Origin: Frigoribacterium sp. SL97
Lineage (GTDB): Bacteria; Actinomycetota; Actinomycetes; Actinomycetales; Microbacteriaceae
NCBI RefSeq assembly: GCF_026625765.1
Contig: NZ_CP113062.1
Coordinates: 930,001 to 994,000, forward strand
Direction of reading: 5' to 3'
Length of the DNA stretch: 64,000 nt
Shown piece by piece: positions 8,791 through 16,752 of this stretch (the first letter of the stretch is position 1; every line of letters begins with the position of its first letter). Below the pieces are notes generated by a model. The model searched no databases. It saw nothing but the letters and a program-made list of their open reading frames with translations, and was not told where the DNA came from. A program made the position numbers and the translations under genes.

Positions 8791-9081
8791 GTGCAGACAG
8801 GCGAACGAGACGTCGACGCGACGACGGCACGGCTCAAGCCGATCACGGTCGTCCCGGTCTGGGCCGCCACGCTCGTCGTGGCCGTGCTGATCGGCCTGCG
8901 GTCGCCCGCCTCCGAGTACTGGGACCACGTCGTCCTGGCCCTCGGCGGGGCCATCGTCCTCACCTTCGTGCTGCAGCTCGCCACGAGCCAGAAGGACGGC
9001 CTGGTCTCACGCACGATGCTCAGCACCTGCGGCAGCCTGGTGATCCTGGCCGTCGTGACGGGCGTCTTCGCACTCGTCTGA
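8791..9081 (+). CDS. Small three-helix membrane protein
   Basis: This 96-residue protein of unknown function starts at GTG 8791, about 120 bases from the divergent glnR start. It has a soluble N-terminus of about 22 residues and then three hydrophobic segments: VVPVWAATLVVAVLIGL, HVVLALGGAIVLTFVLQLA and TCGSLVILAVVTGVFALV. The charged loop SQKDGLVSRT separates helices two and three. The longer open frame that begins at 8281 is antisense to glnR and is not used. Divergence from glnR makes nitrogen control possible, but no GlnR box was confirmed. Confidence 0.7.
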   Translation: MQTGERDVDATTARLKPITVVPVWAATLVVAVLIGLRSPASEYWDHVVLALGGAIVLTFVLQLATSQKDGLVSRTMLSTCGSLVILAVVTGVFALV

Positions 9082-9159
9082 ACGCCCGACCTCCGGCTCG
9101 TCTGAACGGTCGCCCCGAAGGGCTGGGCACGTCCGCGGTCGCCGGGTAGGCTCGACGGC

Positions 9160-9276
9160 ATGGATTCCCTGCTCGCACTCGAGGTGTTCTACATCGGGCT
9201 CCTCGGCCTCGCCACCCTCGCCATCGGCTTCGTCTCGGTCGTCGTCCTGCTCAAGTTGTTCAAGGGTCAGCGCTGA
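9160..9276 (+). CDS. 38-residue membrane peptide
   Basis: A short ORF starts at ATG 9160 and encodes MDSLLALEVFYIGLLGLATL, then a further hydrophobic run ending LLKLFKGQR. It is a single membrane helix with a basic C-terminal end (positive-inside orientation). It stops 7 bases before the nitrobindin start, so it could be translated together with it. The codon choice (strong GC at third positions) supports real coding. No family is recognised. Confidence 0.5.
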   Translation: MDSLLALEVFYIGLLGLATLAIGFVSVVVLLKLFKGQR

Positions 9277-9283
9277 CCGCTCC

Positions 9284-9907
9284 ATGATCGACATCCCCAC
9301 CGACCTGCCGTCCGAGCTCGTCCCCCTCTCGTGGTTGATCGGCGTCTGGCAGGGCACCGGCGTCGTCGACTACAAGATCGGCGAGGGCGACCCCGACTCC
9401 GAACCGGGCACCGAGCGTCGCACCCACGAGTTCGGGCAGCGCATCAGCTTCAGCCACGACGGCCTGCCGTTCCTCAACTACAGCTCGTTCACCTGGCTGC
9501 TCGACGACGAGCACACGCCACTGACGAGCGAGACGGGCTACTGGCGGCTCGAACGTCCGGCCGAGCCGGGTGACCGCGGCCCGGGGATGCTGCCCGGCGT
9601 CGGCGTCCAGCCCTTCACGTCGGCCCGGGCGGTCGAGATCCTCCGCACGCCCGACGACGGCTTCGGCCTCGAGGTGCAGATCGCCCACCCGACCGGCGTG
9701 AACGAGCTCTACCTCGGTCGGGTCAAGGGGCCGCGGATCGACCTCGCGACCGACGCCGTCGTCCGGTCGAGCAACGCGAAGGAGTACTCGGCGGCCACCC
9801 GCATGTACGGCCTCGTCGAGGGCAAGCTCTTCTGGGCATGGGACATCGCGGCCCTCGGGCAAGAACTGCGCTCGCACGCATCCGGGCAGCTGGCGCGCGT
9901 TGACTGA
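9284..9907 (+). CDS. Nitrobindin-like heme-binding beta-barrel protein (FABP-like, DUF1794)
   Basis: Nitrobindins are ten-stranded beta-barrel proteins that bind ferric heme and can isomerise peroxynitrite. The 207-residue protein has the family signature GVWQGTG at residues 20-26, followed by EFGQRISFSHDGLPFLNY and ETGYWRL. A C-terminal LRSHASGQL segment, whose His198 is a candidate heme ligand, completes the pattern. The stop overlaps the TTG start of ygfZ by 8 bases, so the two are translationally coupled. Both concern heme, Fe-S or redox chemistry, which fits a shared operon. Family assignment is firm; the catalytic role is taken from studied homologues. Confidence 0.9.
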   Translation: MIDIPTDLPSELVPLSWLIGVWQGTGVVDYKIGEGDPDSEPGTERRTHEFGQRISFSHDGLPFLNYSSFTWLLDDEHTPLTSETGYWRLERPAEPGDRGPGMLPGVGVQPFTSARAVEILRTPDDGFGLEVQIAHPTGVNELYLGRVKGPRIDLATDAVVRSSNAKEYSAATRMYGLVEGKLFWAWDIAALGQELRSHASGQLARVD

Positions 9908-11153
9908 CGTCGGCGGCCCGTCCCTCGACACCACGGGTCCCGTGGTCTCGCCCTTCTCGTCGCGCGACGGCTTCGTCGACGACGGCTCGGGCGTGGCGTC
10001 CCACTACGGCAATCCTCTCGGCGAACAGCGGCTGCTCGCCCGGGGGGCGGCGATCGTCGACCTCTCCGATCGTGGCGTGCTGACCGTCACGGGGCCGGAC
10101 CGGCTCAGCTGGCTCAACTCGCTGACGAGCCAGGCCCTGGTCGGTCTCGCGCCGGGCGTCTCGACCGAGACCCTGCTGCTCGACGCCAACGGCCGCCTCG
10201 AGCACGCCGCCCGCGTCCTCGACGACGGCGAGACCACCTGGCTGCTCGTCGACCGCTCCGAGGTCGAACCGCTCGGCACCTGGCTCGACCGGATGCGCTT
10301 CATGCTGCGCGTCGAGGTCGTCGACCGCACGGCCGACGTCGCGACGATCGGCTCGATGCACGACCTGCTCGACGGCCCCGACGGCTCCGAAGGCCCTGAC
10401 GGCTCTGCTCCGATCGTCCCGGTCCTGACGTCACACGACACGGCGCTCGTGTGGGTCGACCCCTGGCACGAGGTCGCGGCCGGCGGTCACAGCTACGCCG
10501 ACTCCGACCGTCACCCGGGTCACGACTGGACCTACCGCGAGAGCCTCGTCCGGCGCTCCGACCTCGACGCCCTCGCCGCGTCGCCGGCCGACCGGCTCGC
10601 CGTCGCGGGCACCCTCGCCCTCGAGGCCCTGCGCATCGAGGCCTGGCGTCCCCGGCTCTCGACCGAGGTCGACGAGCGGACCATCCCGCACGAGCTCGAC
10701 TGGATGCGCAGCGCCGTCCACCTCACCAAGGGTTGCTACCGCGGGCAAGAGACCGTCGCCAAGGTGCACAACATCGGTCACCCGCCGCGTCGGCTCGTCA
10801 TGCTCCACCTCGACGGCAGCGACGGCGTGCTGCCCCCGCGCGGTGCCGAGGTCGTGCTGGCCCCGGTCGCCGGCGGTGCCCCCGACGCGGCCGCCACCGC
10901 AGGAGGCGCGGTGTCCGATCCCGAGGCGACCGCACCCAAGTCGGTCGGGCACGTCACGAGCGTCGCCCTGCACCACGAGCTGGGCCCGGTGGCCCTCGCG
11001 CTCGTCAAGCGCGGCACCGACGAGGCCGCACCGCTGGCCGTCGTCGTCGACGACCTGATGATCGCCGCTGCGCAAGAGATCGTCGTGCCCGCCTCGGCTG
11101 GTGCCGCCGCAGGCGTTCCCCGGTTGCCGCGCCTCGGCGCCGTCCGCCGCTGA
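9900..11153 (+). CDS. ygfZ: Folate-binding YgfZ/GcvT-like protein
   Basis: YgfZ proteins use tetrahydrofolate to help assemble or repair certain iron-sulfur enzymes. The start is TTG at 9900, inside the end of the nitrobindin gene. The 417-residue protein shows an N-terminal GcvT-like fold (VDLSDRGVLTVTGPDRLSWLNSLTSQ) and the diagnostic YgfZ motif KGCYRGQE near residues 276-283, with the conserved Cys. The C-terminal barrel domain contains GHVTSVALHHELGPVALALV. An exact copy of the dispersed motif lies inside the coding region at 10901, read as AGGAV. Family identity is secure. Confidence 0.93.
   Translation: MTDVGGPSLDTTGPVVSPFSSRDGFVDDGSGVASHYGNPLGEQRLLARGAAIVDLSDRGVLTVTGPDRLSWLNSLTSQALVGLAPGVSTETLLLDANGRLEHAARVLDDGETTWLLVDRSEVEPLGTWLDRMRFMLRVEVVDRTADVATIGSMHDLLDGPDGSEGPDGSAPIVPVLTSHDTALVWVDPWHEVAAGGHSYADSDRHPGHDWTYRESLVRRSDLDALAASPADRLAVAGTLALEALRIEAWRPRLSTEVDERTIPHELDWMRSAVHLTKGCYRGQETVAKVHNIGHPPRRLVMLHLDGSDGVLPPRGAEVVLAPVAGGAPDAAATAGGAVSDPEATAPKSVGHVTSVALHHELGPVALALVKRGTDEAAPLAVVVDDLMIAAAQEIVVPASAGAAAGVPRLPRLGAVRR
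10901..10911 (+). repeat. Dispersed motif AGGAGGCGCGG inside ygfZ
   Basis: This is an exact 11-base copy on the plus strand within coding DNA, read in frame as part of Ala-Gly-Gly-Ala-Val. Confidence 0.85.
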
Positions 11154-11168
11154 CGGCCTGGTGACGCG

Positions 11169-12302
11169 GTGCACCCGGGCCCGGTCGTGACCGGGCCGAC
11201 GCGCGGCGGCGGGCTGCGACGCGGCTGGCACCGCGCCTCCTCGTCCTTCGACGTGCGCGACGCGACGGCGCGGACGATCGCGTCCGGTCCGGCGATCGTC
11301 CAGATCGTGCTCGCCGTGGCGGGGGCCTACGCCATCACGCACTACGGACTCGGGCACGCGGTCCCCCTGCTGGCCGTGACCGTCACGATCTCGTCGCTCG
11401 GCCTGGCCCGTGACGCCCGTCCGCGTCGGGTGCTCGAGAACGCGGTCGGCGTGCTCATCGGCATCGCGCTCAGCGAGGTTCTGCTCATGGTGGTGGGCAA
11501 GGGGCTGTGGCAGATCGCCCTGGTGCTGTTCGTGACGCTCCTCGTCGCCCGGTTCTTCTCGTCGAGCAGCGCCTTCGCGGCGGCCGCCGCGACCCAGTCG
11601 ATGCTCGTCATGCTGCTGCCCGACCCCGACGGAGGGGCGTTCGTCCGCAGCATCGACGGCGCGGTCGGGGGAGCGGTGGCGTTGCTCGTCACGGCGATCG
11701 TGCCGCGCGACCCGGTCGGCCTGGCCCGCCACGACGCCCGGCGCCTGTTCGACGAGCTCGACCGGGCCTTCGCGGCGCTCGTCGGCGCCCTCCGCGCCGA
11801 CGACGCCCCGCGGGCCGACGACGCCCTCGAGCGGTTGCGGTCGACCCAGCCGGTGCTCGACGACTGGTCGTCCACCCTCGAGTCCGCCGAGTCGATCGCG
11901 CGGCTGTCACCGTTCCTCCGCTCCCGGTTGCCCGACCTGCGGCAGCAGGCGACGGTCCGGCGCTACGTCGACCTCGCCGTGCGCAACCTGCGCGTGGTGG
12001 CGCGACGGCTCGACACGCAGCTCGGCGACGGCGTCGACCGGTCGGCCCTGGCCGACCTCCTCGAGTCGACCTCGCGCGCGGTCGCCGTGCTGGGCCGGTC
12101 GGTGCACGACGTCGAGCAGCGGCCCGTCGCCCGTGAGGCCCTGTCGGCCGTCGCCCGTCGACTCGATCCGACGGTCGTGCTGCCCGGGGCACCCGTGACC
12201 GAGGCGATGGTCGTGCTGATGCTGCGCCCGCTGCTCGTCGACCTGCTCATGGCCACCGGCCTGGACCACGACGAGGCCCGAGGCCGACTCGCCCACGTCT
12301 GA
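11169..12302 (+). CDS. FUSC-family inner-membrane protein (aromatic-acid exporter type)
   Basis: This 377-residue integral membrane protein is of the fusaric acid resistance / aromatic acid exporter class. A short basic N-terminus precedes about six membrane segments in residues 45-180 (for example QIVLAVAGAYAITHYGLG, VPLLAVTVTISSLGLA, WQIALVLFVTLLVARFFSS). A helical cytoplasmic domain follows, with ARHDARRLFDELDRAFAALV and LADLLESTSRAVAVLG. The start GTG (11169) is 15 bases after the ygfZ stop. Substrate is unknown. A copy of the dispersed motif (CCGCGCCTCCT, 11231) is read here as Pro-Arg/Ala-Ser-type codons in HRASS. Confidence 0.8.
   Translation: MHPGPVVTGPTRGGGLRRGWHRASSSFDVRDATARTIASGPAIVQIVLAVAGAYAITHYGLGHAVPLLAVTVTISSLGLARDARPRRVLENAVGVLIGIALSEVLLMVVGKGLWQIALVLFVTLLVARFFSSSSAFAAAAATQSMLVMLLPDPDGGAFVRSIDGAVGGAVALLVTAIVPRDPVGLARHDARRLFDELDRAFAALVGALRADDAPRADDALERLRSTQPVLDDWSSTLESAESIARLSPFLRSRLPDLRQQATVRRYVDLAVRNLRVVARRLDTQLGDGVDRSALADLLESTSRAVAVLGRSVHDVEQRPVAREALSAVARRLDPTVVLPGAPVTEAMVVLMLRPLLVDLLMATGLDHDEARGRLAHV
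11231..11241 (-). repeat. Dispersed motif inside FUSC gene
   Basis: This is an exact 11-base copy; the plus strand reads CCGCGCCTCCT. It lies in coding DNA. Confidence 0.85.
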
Positions 12303-12367
12303 GGACACCCGCCCCGCCCCGACCCGACCCGGCTCGCCCCGACCCACCCGACCGGGCTCGACCCGGC

Positions 12368-13144
12368 TCAGTCGCGCGGCGTCACGGCGGCCCAGGGCAG
12401 CGAGAGCTCGCCGAGCCGCCAGCGGGACCGCCCGCCGAGCACCGGCCAACCCATGTCGCGGAGCCCCTGCACCGTCGCGAGCCACCGTTGGACCGGCCCG
12501 TAGACCGAGAGCGGGGCCGCCACCGCCCACTGCCGGTCGAGGTCGACGAGCAGGTCGTGCACGCGCTCACCCGGCACGTTGCGGTGGATCAGGGCCTTGG
12601 GCAGCCGTTCGGCCACGATCGAGGGCAGCTCGAGCCCGGCCAGGCGCAGCGAGATCGTGAACGTCGTGGGCCCCTCGGGGGTCACGTCGATCCAGCTCGC
12701 GACTCGCCCCACCTCGTTGCAGGTGCCCTCGACGAGGACGCCTCCGGGCTGCAGCCGGCCGGTCATCAACGCCCAGGCGTCGGCGACCTGGGACTCGTCG
12801 TACTGCCTGAGCACGTTGAACGCCCGGATCACCGCGGGTCGCCGGTCGCCGTCGAGCGGCACCTCGAAGCCGCCCCGCCGGAAGCTCACGCCCGGCCGCG
12901 CCGAGAGGCTCGCCAGCCGGACGCGCTCGGGCTCGATCTCGATGCCCACGACCTCGACGTCGTCTCGCACCTTCAGGAGGCGCTGGTGCAGTTCGAGAGG
13001 AGTCGTCGCGCTCGCCCCGTACCCCAGGTCGACGACGAGCGGGTCGTCCGCCCGCCGGAACGACGGGTGCGCGGCGATCCAGCGATCGACGCGGCGCAGG
13101 CGGTTGGTGCCGGTCGTCCCTCGCGTGACGGAACCGATGGGCAT
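12368..13144 (-). CDS. Class I SAM-dependent methyltransferase-like protein
   Basis: This 258-residue protein has a Rossmann methyltransferase core. Motif I is VVDLGYGASATTP (residues 37-49), and VVGIEIEPERV (65-75) supplies the acidic SAM-ribose contact; ALMTGRLQPGGVLVEGTCNE follows as motif III. Substrate is unknown; orthologues are common in Actinobacteria but uncharacterised. The ATG start (13142-13144) is 41 bases from the divergent gpmA start. Downstream, at 12303-12367, lies a Pro/CG-rich degenerate tandem of CCCGACC-like units with no gene. Confidence 0.82.
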   Translation of the reverse strand: MPIGSVTRGTTGTNRLRRVDRWIAAHPSFRRADDPLVVDLGYGASATTPLELHQRLLKVRDDVEVVGIEIEPERVRLASLSARPGVSFRRGGFEVPLDGDRRPAVIRAFNVLRQYDESQVADAWALMTGRLQPGGVLVEGTCNEVGRVASWIDVTPEGPTTFTISLRLAGLELPSIVAERLPKALIHRNVPGERVHDLLVDLDRQWAVAAPLSVYGPVQRWLATVQGLRDMGWPVLGGRSRWRLGELSLPWAAVTPRD

Positions 13145-13185
13145 GAGCCAAGTCTGCCATCGGGCCGTCGCGATACGCTGGCGGC

Positions 13186-13929
13186 ATGACTTCGACCCTC
13201 ATCCTCCTGCGTCACGGCAACAGCGAATGGAACGCGAAGAACCTCTTCACCGGATGGGTCGACGTGCGGCTCACCGAGCAGGGGCGCCGAGAGGCCAAGC
13301 GTGCCGGCGAGCTGCTGCGCGAGGCCGACCTGCTGCCCGACATCCTCTACACGTCGCGCCTGACCCGGGCGATCCAGACCGCCGACATCGCCCTCGACGA
13401 GGCCGACCGCCTCTGGATCGACGTCAAGCGCTCGTGGCGTCTCAACGAGCGCCACTACGGGGCGCTCCAGGGCAAGGACAAGGCGCAGACGCTCGAGCAG
13501 TACGGCCCCGAGCAGTTCCAGACCTGGCGTCGCTCGTTCGACGTGCCGCCGCCCCCGCTCGACGACGAGAGCGAGTTCTCGCAGGCGCACGACAAGCGCT
13601 ACGCCGAACTCGGCATCGACGCCCCGCGCACCGAGTCGCTCGCCCTCGTCATCGAGCGCATGCTGCCCTACTGGCACAGCGACATCACCGAGAGCCTGGC
13701 CGCCGGTGACGTCACCCTCGTCGTCGCACACGGCAACTCGCTGCGTGCGCTGGTGAAGCACCTCGACGGCATCAGCGACGACGAGATCGCCGAGCTGAAC
13801 ATCCCCACGGGCATCCCGCTCGTCTACGAGCTCGACGACGACTTCGTGCCCACCGGCCCGGCCCGCTACCTCGACCCCGAGGCCGCCGCCGCCGGTGCCG
13901 CCGCGGTCGCGAACCAGGGCAAGAAGTAG
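13186..13929 (+). CDS. gpmA: 2,3-bisphosphoglycerate-dependent phosphoglycerate mutase
   Basis: GpmA interconverts 3- and 2-phosphoglycerate in glycolysis and gluconeogenesis. The 247-residue length is normal. The phospho-accepting His is in LLRHGNSEW (His10), followed by NLFTGWVDVRLTEQG. The second catalytic region is RLNERHYGALQG, and VVAHGNSLRALVKHLDG carries the second His. The ATG start is 41 bases from a divergent methyltransferase. A terminator-like hairpin follows at 13947-13981. Confidence 0.96.
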   Translation: MTSTLILLRHGNSEWNAKNLFTGWVDVRLTEQGRREAKRAGELLREADLLPDILYTSRLTRAIQTADIALDEADRLWIDVKRSWRLNERHYGALQGKDKAQTLEQYGPEQFQTWRRSFDVPPPPLDDESEFSQAHDKRYAELGIDAPRTESLALVIERMLPYWHSDITESLAAGDVTLVVAHGNSLRALVKHLDGISDDEIAELNIPTGIPLVYELDDDFVPTGPARYLDPEAAAAGAAAVANQGKK

Positions 13930-13946
13930 CGCCTCCCGACGTTCCC

Positions 13947-13981
13947 GCGCCCCGCGCCCCGTTCTCGGGGGCGTGGGGCGC
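13947..13981. terminator. Hairpin after gpmA
   Basis: Fourteen-base arms (13947-13960 and 13968-13981) pair with a single G-U and enclose a 7-base loop. The hairpin lies between convergent gpmA and the P-loop kinase gene and can serve both. Confidence 0.7.
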
Positions 13982-14025
13982 TTCGGCGTCCGGCACCCCC
14001 GGCGCCACAGGGTTCGGGGCGGTCG

Positions 14026-14559
14026 TCAGTCGAACCGCTCGCTGATCTGCACGACCAGGTCGTCCATGTCGACGGGTGCGCTCGTGTCGACGCGGATCAC
14101 GGGCCAGTCGCCGAGTGGCCCGGCCGCGGCGGCCCACGTCGGCCACGAGGCCCGGGCCGATTCGACCGTGCCGTGCGCCGGGTGACGACCGCCGGCCGCG
14201 AGCCGGTCGACCACGCGCTGCAGCGCGGTGTCGGGGTCGACGTCGCACCACACCTCGACCGTGCGGGGCGACCCGGCACGCTCGACGCCGGCCCGGGCGA
14301 ACTCGAGGTCGCGCTCCCGGTGCCAGAAGGCGTCGACGACGACACCCGCCTCGACCTCGCCCGCCATCGCCCAGACGGTGTCCATCGCGATGCCGCCGAG
14401 GGCCTCGGGGGCGATCATCGGCCCGGCCAGGTCGACCAGCGCCTCCTTGACGGGGTCCTTCGCGAGCAGCGGGCATCCGAGCACCCCGGCGAGCGTGGCC
14501 GAGAGGGTGGTCTTGCCCGATCCGGGCAGACCGTTGACGAGGATCGCGACTGAAGCCAT
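14026..14559 (-). CDS. P-loop AAA-type small-molecule kinase-like protein
   Basis: This 177-residue protein has a Walker A motif GLPGSGKTT (residues 10-18), followed by LAKDPVKEALVDL, AFWHRERD and VEVWCDVDPDTALQRVV. This pattern matches the zeta-toxin/shikimate-kinase-like family of small P-loop phosphotransferases. Substrate is unknown. The start ATG (14557-14559) is chosen because it opens directly into the beta-strand leading to Walker A; upstream in-frame sequence is unrelated and includes the dispersed-motif hairpin. It is not obviously in an operon. Confidence 0.8.
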   Translation of the reverse strand: MASVAILVNGLPGSGKTTLSATLAGVLGCPLLAKDPVKEALVDLAGPMIAPEALGGIAMDTVWAMAGEVEAGVVVDAFWHRERDLEFARAGVERAGSPRTVEVWCDVDPDTALQRVVDRLAAGGRHPAHGTVESARASWPTWAAAAGPLGDWPVIRVDTSAPVDMDDLVVQISERFD

Positions 14560-14597
14560 GCCCCCATCCTCGCGGACGACGCAGGCCCGACCGGACG

Positions 14598-14638
14598 CAG
14601 GAGGCGCGGCGCCCGTCGAACGGGCACCGCGCCTCCTG
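14598..14638. terminator. Inverted pair of the dispersed motif between phoU and kinase gene
   Basis: Two copies of AGGAGGCGCGG face each other (14599-14609 plus, 14627-14637 minus), giving 19-base arms with one mismatch and a 3-base loop. The hairpin lies 16 bases after the phoU stop and ahead of the kinase gene on the same strand, consistent with termination of phoU mRNA. Confidence 0.8.
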
Positions 14639-14653
14639 TGGTCCGAGGGTCGA

Positions 14654-15307
14654 TCAGACCTCGGGCGCGACCCAGTCGCCGGTCGCGAGGTACTGGACCT
14701 TCTTGGCGATCGAGACGGCGTGGTCGGCGAAGCGCTCGTGGTAGCGCGACGCGAGGGTGGAGTCGACCGTGTCGACGGCCGCGCCCTTCCAGGTCTCGCC
14801 GAGCACCTTGTCGAAGACGCTGAGGTGCAGCTCGTCGATGCGATCGTCGTCGTTGCGGATCTCTTCCGCCAGGCGGACGTCCTCGGTCGTGAGCAGCTCG
14901 GTGAGCTTGTTCGCGATGGCGACGTCGAGCTCGCCGAGCTCTTTGAACGTCGGACGCAGCGACTTGGGCACGACCTTCTCGGGGAACCGGTAGCGGGCGA
15001 GCTGGGCGATGTGCTCGGCCATGTCGCCCATGCGCTCGAGCGAGGCGCTGATGCGCAGCGCGCTGACCACGATGCGCAGGTCGCGGGCGACCGGGTTCTG
15101 GCGGGCCAGGATGTCGATGGCCAGCTCGTCGAGGGCGATGGCGCGCTCGTCGATCTTGTCGTCGTCGGCGATGACCTGCTCGGCCAACGAGACGTTCGAC
15201 TCGTTGAAGGCCGTGGTCGCGTTCGCGATCGAGACGGCGACGAGGCCGGCGATCTCGACGAGACGCTCCTGCACCTCCAGGAGTTCCTGCTGGAATACCT
15301 CGCGCAT
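14654..15307 (-). CDS. phoU: Phosphate signalling protein PhoU
   Basis: PhoU links the Pst transporter to the phosphate sensor kinase and damps signalling when phosphate is plentiful. The 217-residue protein has two three-helix bundles with the metal-binding motifs E-x-D-D/D-x-x-D, seen as ADDDKIDERAIAL and RNDDDRIDELHLS. The start chosen is MREVFQQELLEVQ (ATG 15305-15307), the usual PhoU N-terminus; the open frame extends 16 codons upstream without similarity. A three-unit PHO box lies about 140 bases upstream, shared with divergent senX3. The downstream inverted motif pair probably ends the transcript. Confidence 0.95.
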   Translation of the reverse strand: MREVFQQELLEVQERLVEIAGLVAVSIANATTAFNESNVSLAEQVIADDDKIDERAIALDELAIDILARQNPVARDLRIVVSALRISASLERMGDMAEHIAQLARYRFPEKVVPKSLRPTFKELGELDVAIANKLTELLTTEDVRLAEEIRNDDDRIDELHLSVFDKVLGETWKGAAVDTVDSTLASRYHERFADHAVSIAKKVQYLATGDWVAPEV

Positions 15308-15444
15308 GTCGTGTTCGACCCTCTCGTCGTGGGGGCTCGGTGGCCCTGGGAGCACGGTGGCTGTGAGCGACGTGCGGGTCGCACGGTCGGCTCGTGACGT
15401 GGGGCAGAGTCGCCCGCACAGTCCCGACGATGGTCTCCGGTGAA

Positions 15445-15473
15445 GGTTAACGACCGGTGATCACCGCCTGAAC
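15445..15473 (-). promoter_or_regulatory. PHO box between divergent phoU and senX3
   Basis: Read on the minus strand, three heptamers recur every 11 bases: GTTCAGG (15467-15473), GATCACC (15456-15462) and GTTAACC (15445-15451). All are close to the GTTCACC consensus. The site is about 140 bases from phoU and 64 bases from senX3, so phosphorylated RegX3 could control both directions, including its own operon. Confidence 0.75.
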
Positions 15474-15536
15474 TCTGACCAAAGTACAGCGGATGGGACG
15501 ACCTCCCGTTCATCCGCCCGCTGGGGGGTCACTACT

Positions 15537-16739
15537 GTGAACGACATGGAATCCGCCTGGCTGGTGCCGTTGTCGCTGGCCTTCGGGGTCGTCGTCGGCG
15601 CCGCGATCGTGGTGGTCGTCGTCTCGGCCCACCGACGAGCCGTGCGTGCCGCGGCACTCGTCGACGTCGCCCTGCCCGACGGCATCGACGCCGTGCTCGA
15701 CGCACTCGAGTCGGCGGGCCTCGTGGTCGACCCGTCGGGCAACGTGCTCAAGGCCTCGGCGGCGGCACGTCAGCTCGGCCTGGTCTCGGCCCAACAGCAC
15801 CTCGTGCACCCCGAGGTCGAGACGATCGTGGACGCGGTGCGTCGGCACGGCGACCCGGTGGTCGAAGAGCTCACCCTCCCGCGCCTGCCCGGCAGCGAGG
15901 CCACCATCGCCGTGCACGTGCGGGCTGCTGCACTCGGTGGACGATTCGTGCTGGTGCTCGCCGAGGACCGCACCGAGGGTCGTCGGCTCGACGACATGCG
16001 CCGTGACTTCGTCGCGAACATCAGCCACGAGCTCAAGACGCCGATCGGGGCCGTCGGCCTGCTCGCCGAGGCGCTGGAGTCCGCGTCGTCCGACCCCGAG
16101 CAGGTGCGCCACTTCGCCGCTCGGCTGACCCGAGAGGCCGGCCGCCTCGGCCGCCTCACGCAGGACATCATCGAGTTGTCGCGTCTGCAGGCGACCGACG
16201 CCCTCGAGACCAGCGAGTCGGTCGACGTGCGCCACGTGGTCGACACCGCCGTCGACCGCAACCGCGTGGGTGCCGAGGCGAGGGGCATCGACCTCGTCGT
16301 CCGGGGTGGCAAGCACGCGCACGTGATCGGCGACCAGGCGATGCTCGTCACTGCCGTCGACAACCTGGTCGCCAACGCGATCAACTACTCGCCGGACGGT
16401 TCGCGGGTCGGCATCGGCGCCACCCTCGACCAGGCCGGCGTGGTCGAGATCTCGGTGACGGACCAGGGCTACGGCATCCCCGACGACGAGCTCGACCGGG
16501 TGTTCGAGCGGTTCTACCGGGTCGATCCGGCCCGCTCGAGACGGACCGGCGGCACGGGACTCGGACTCGCCATCGTGAAGCACGTGGTGCAGAACCACGG
16601 CGGCGACGTGCGCGTCTGGTCGCAGGTCGGCAAGGGGTCGACCTTCACCCTGCGCCTGCCGGCGGCGGACGTCGACCCCGTCACCCGATCGATCCCGACC
16701 ACGGCCGCCTCGGCACCCGAGCACCAGGAGACACGATGA
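15537..16739 (+). CDS. senX3: Phosphate sensor histidine kinase SenX3
   Basis: SenX3 is the membrane sensor kinase that phosphorylates RegX3 when phosphate is low. The 400-residue protein starts at GTG (15537) and has one or two membrane helices at about residues 8-30 (PLSLAFGVVVGAAIVVVVV). A PAS-like region with GIDAVLDALESAGLVVDPSG follows, then the H-box FVANISHELKTP with phospho-acceptor His164. The ATPase has N-box NLVANAINYSPDG, G1 DQGYGIPDDE and G2 GGTGLGLAIV. regX3 follows after 13 bases. The PHO box in front makes it autoregulated. Confidence 0.94.
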   Translation: MNDMESAWLVPLSLAFGVVVGAAIVVVVVSAHRRAVRAAALVDVALPDGIDAVLDALESAGLVVDPSGNVLKASAAARQLGLVSAQQHLVHPEVETIVDAVRRHGDPVVEELTLPRLPGSEATIAVHVRAAALGGRFVLVLAEDRTEGRRLDDMRRDFVANISHELKTPIGAVGLLAEALESASSDPEQVRHFAARLTREAGRLGRLTQDIIELSRLQATDALETSESVDVRHVVDTAVDRNRVGAEARGIDLVVRGGKHAHVIGDQAMLVTAVDNLVANAINYSPDGSRVGIGATLDQAGVVEISVTDQGYGIPDDELDRVFERFYRVDPARSRRTGGTGLGLAIVKHVVQNHGGDVRVWSQVGKGSTFTLRLPAADVDPVTRSIPTTAASAPEHQETR

Positions 16740-16752
16740 CCATGGAGACCCG

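Noticed and set aside
12303..12367. CCCGACC-rich degenerate tandem as a possible repeat array
   Set aside because: Units are irregular and short; no spacer-repeat order, so not a CRISPR array or a defined satellite.
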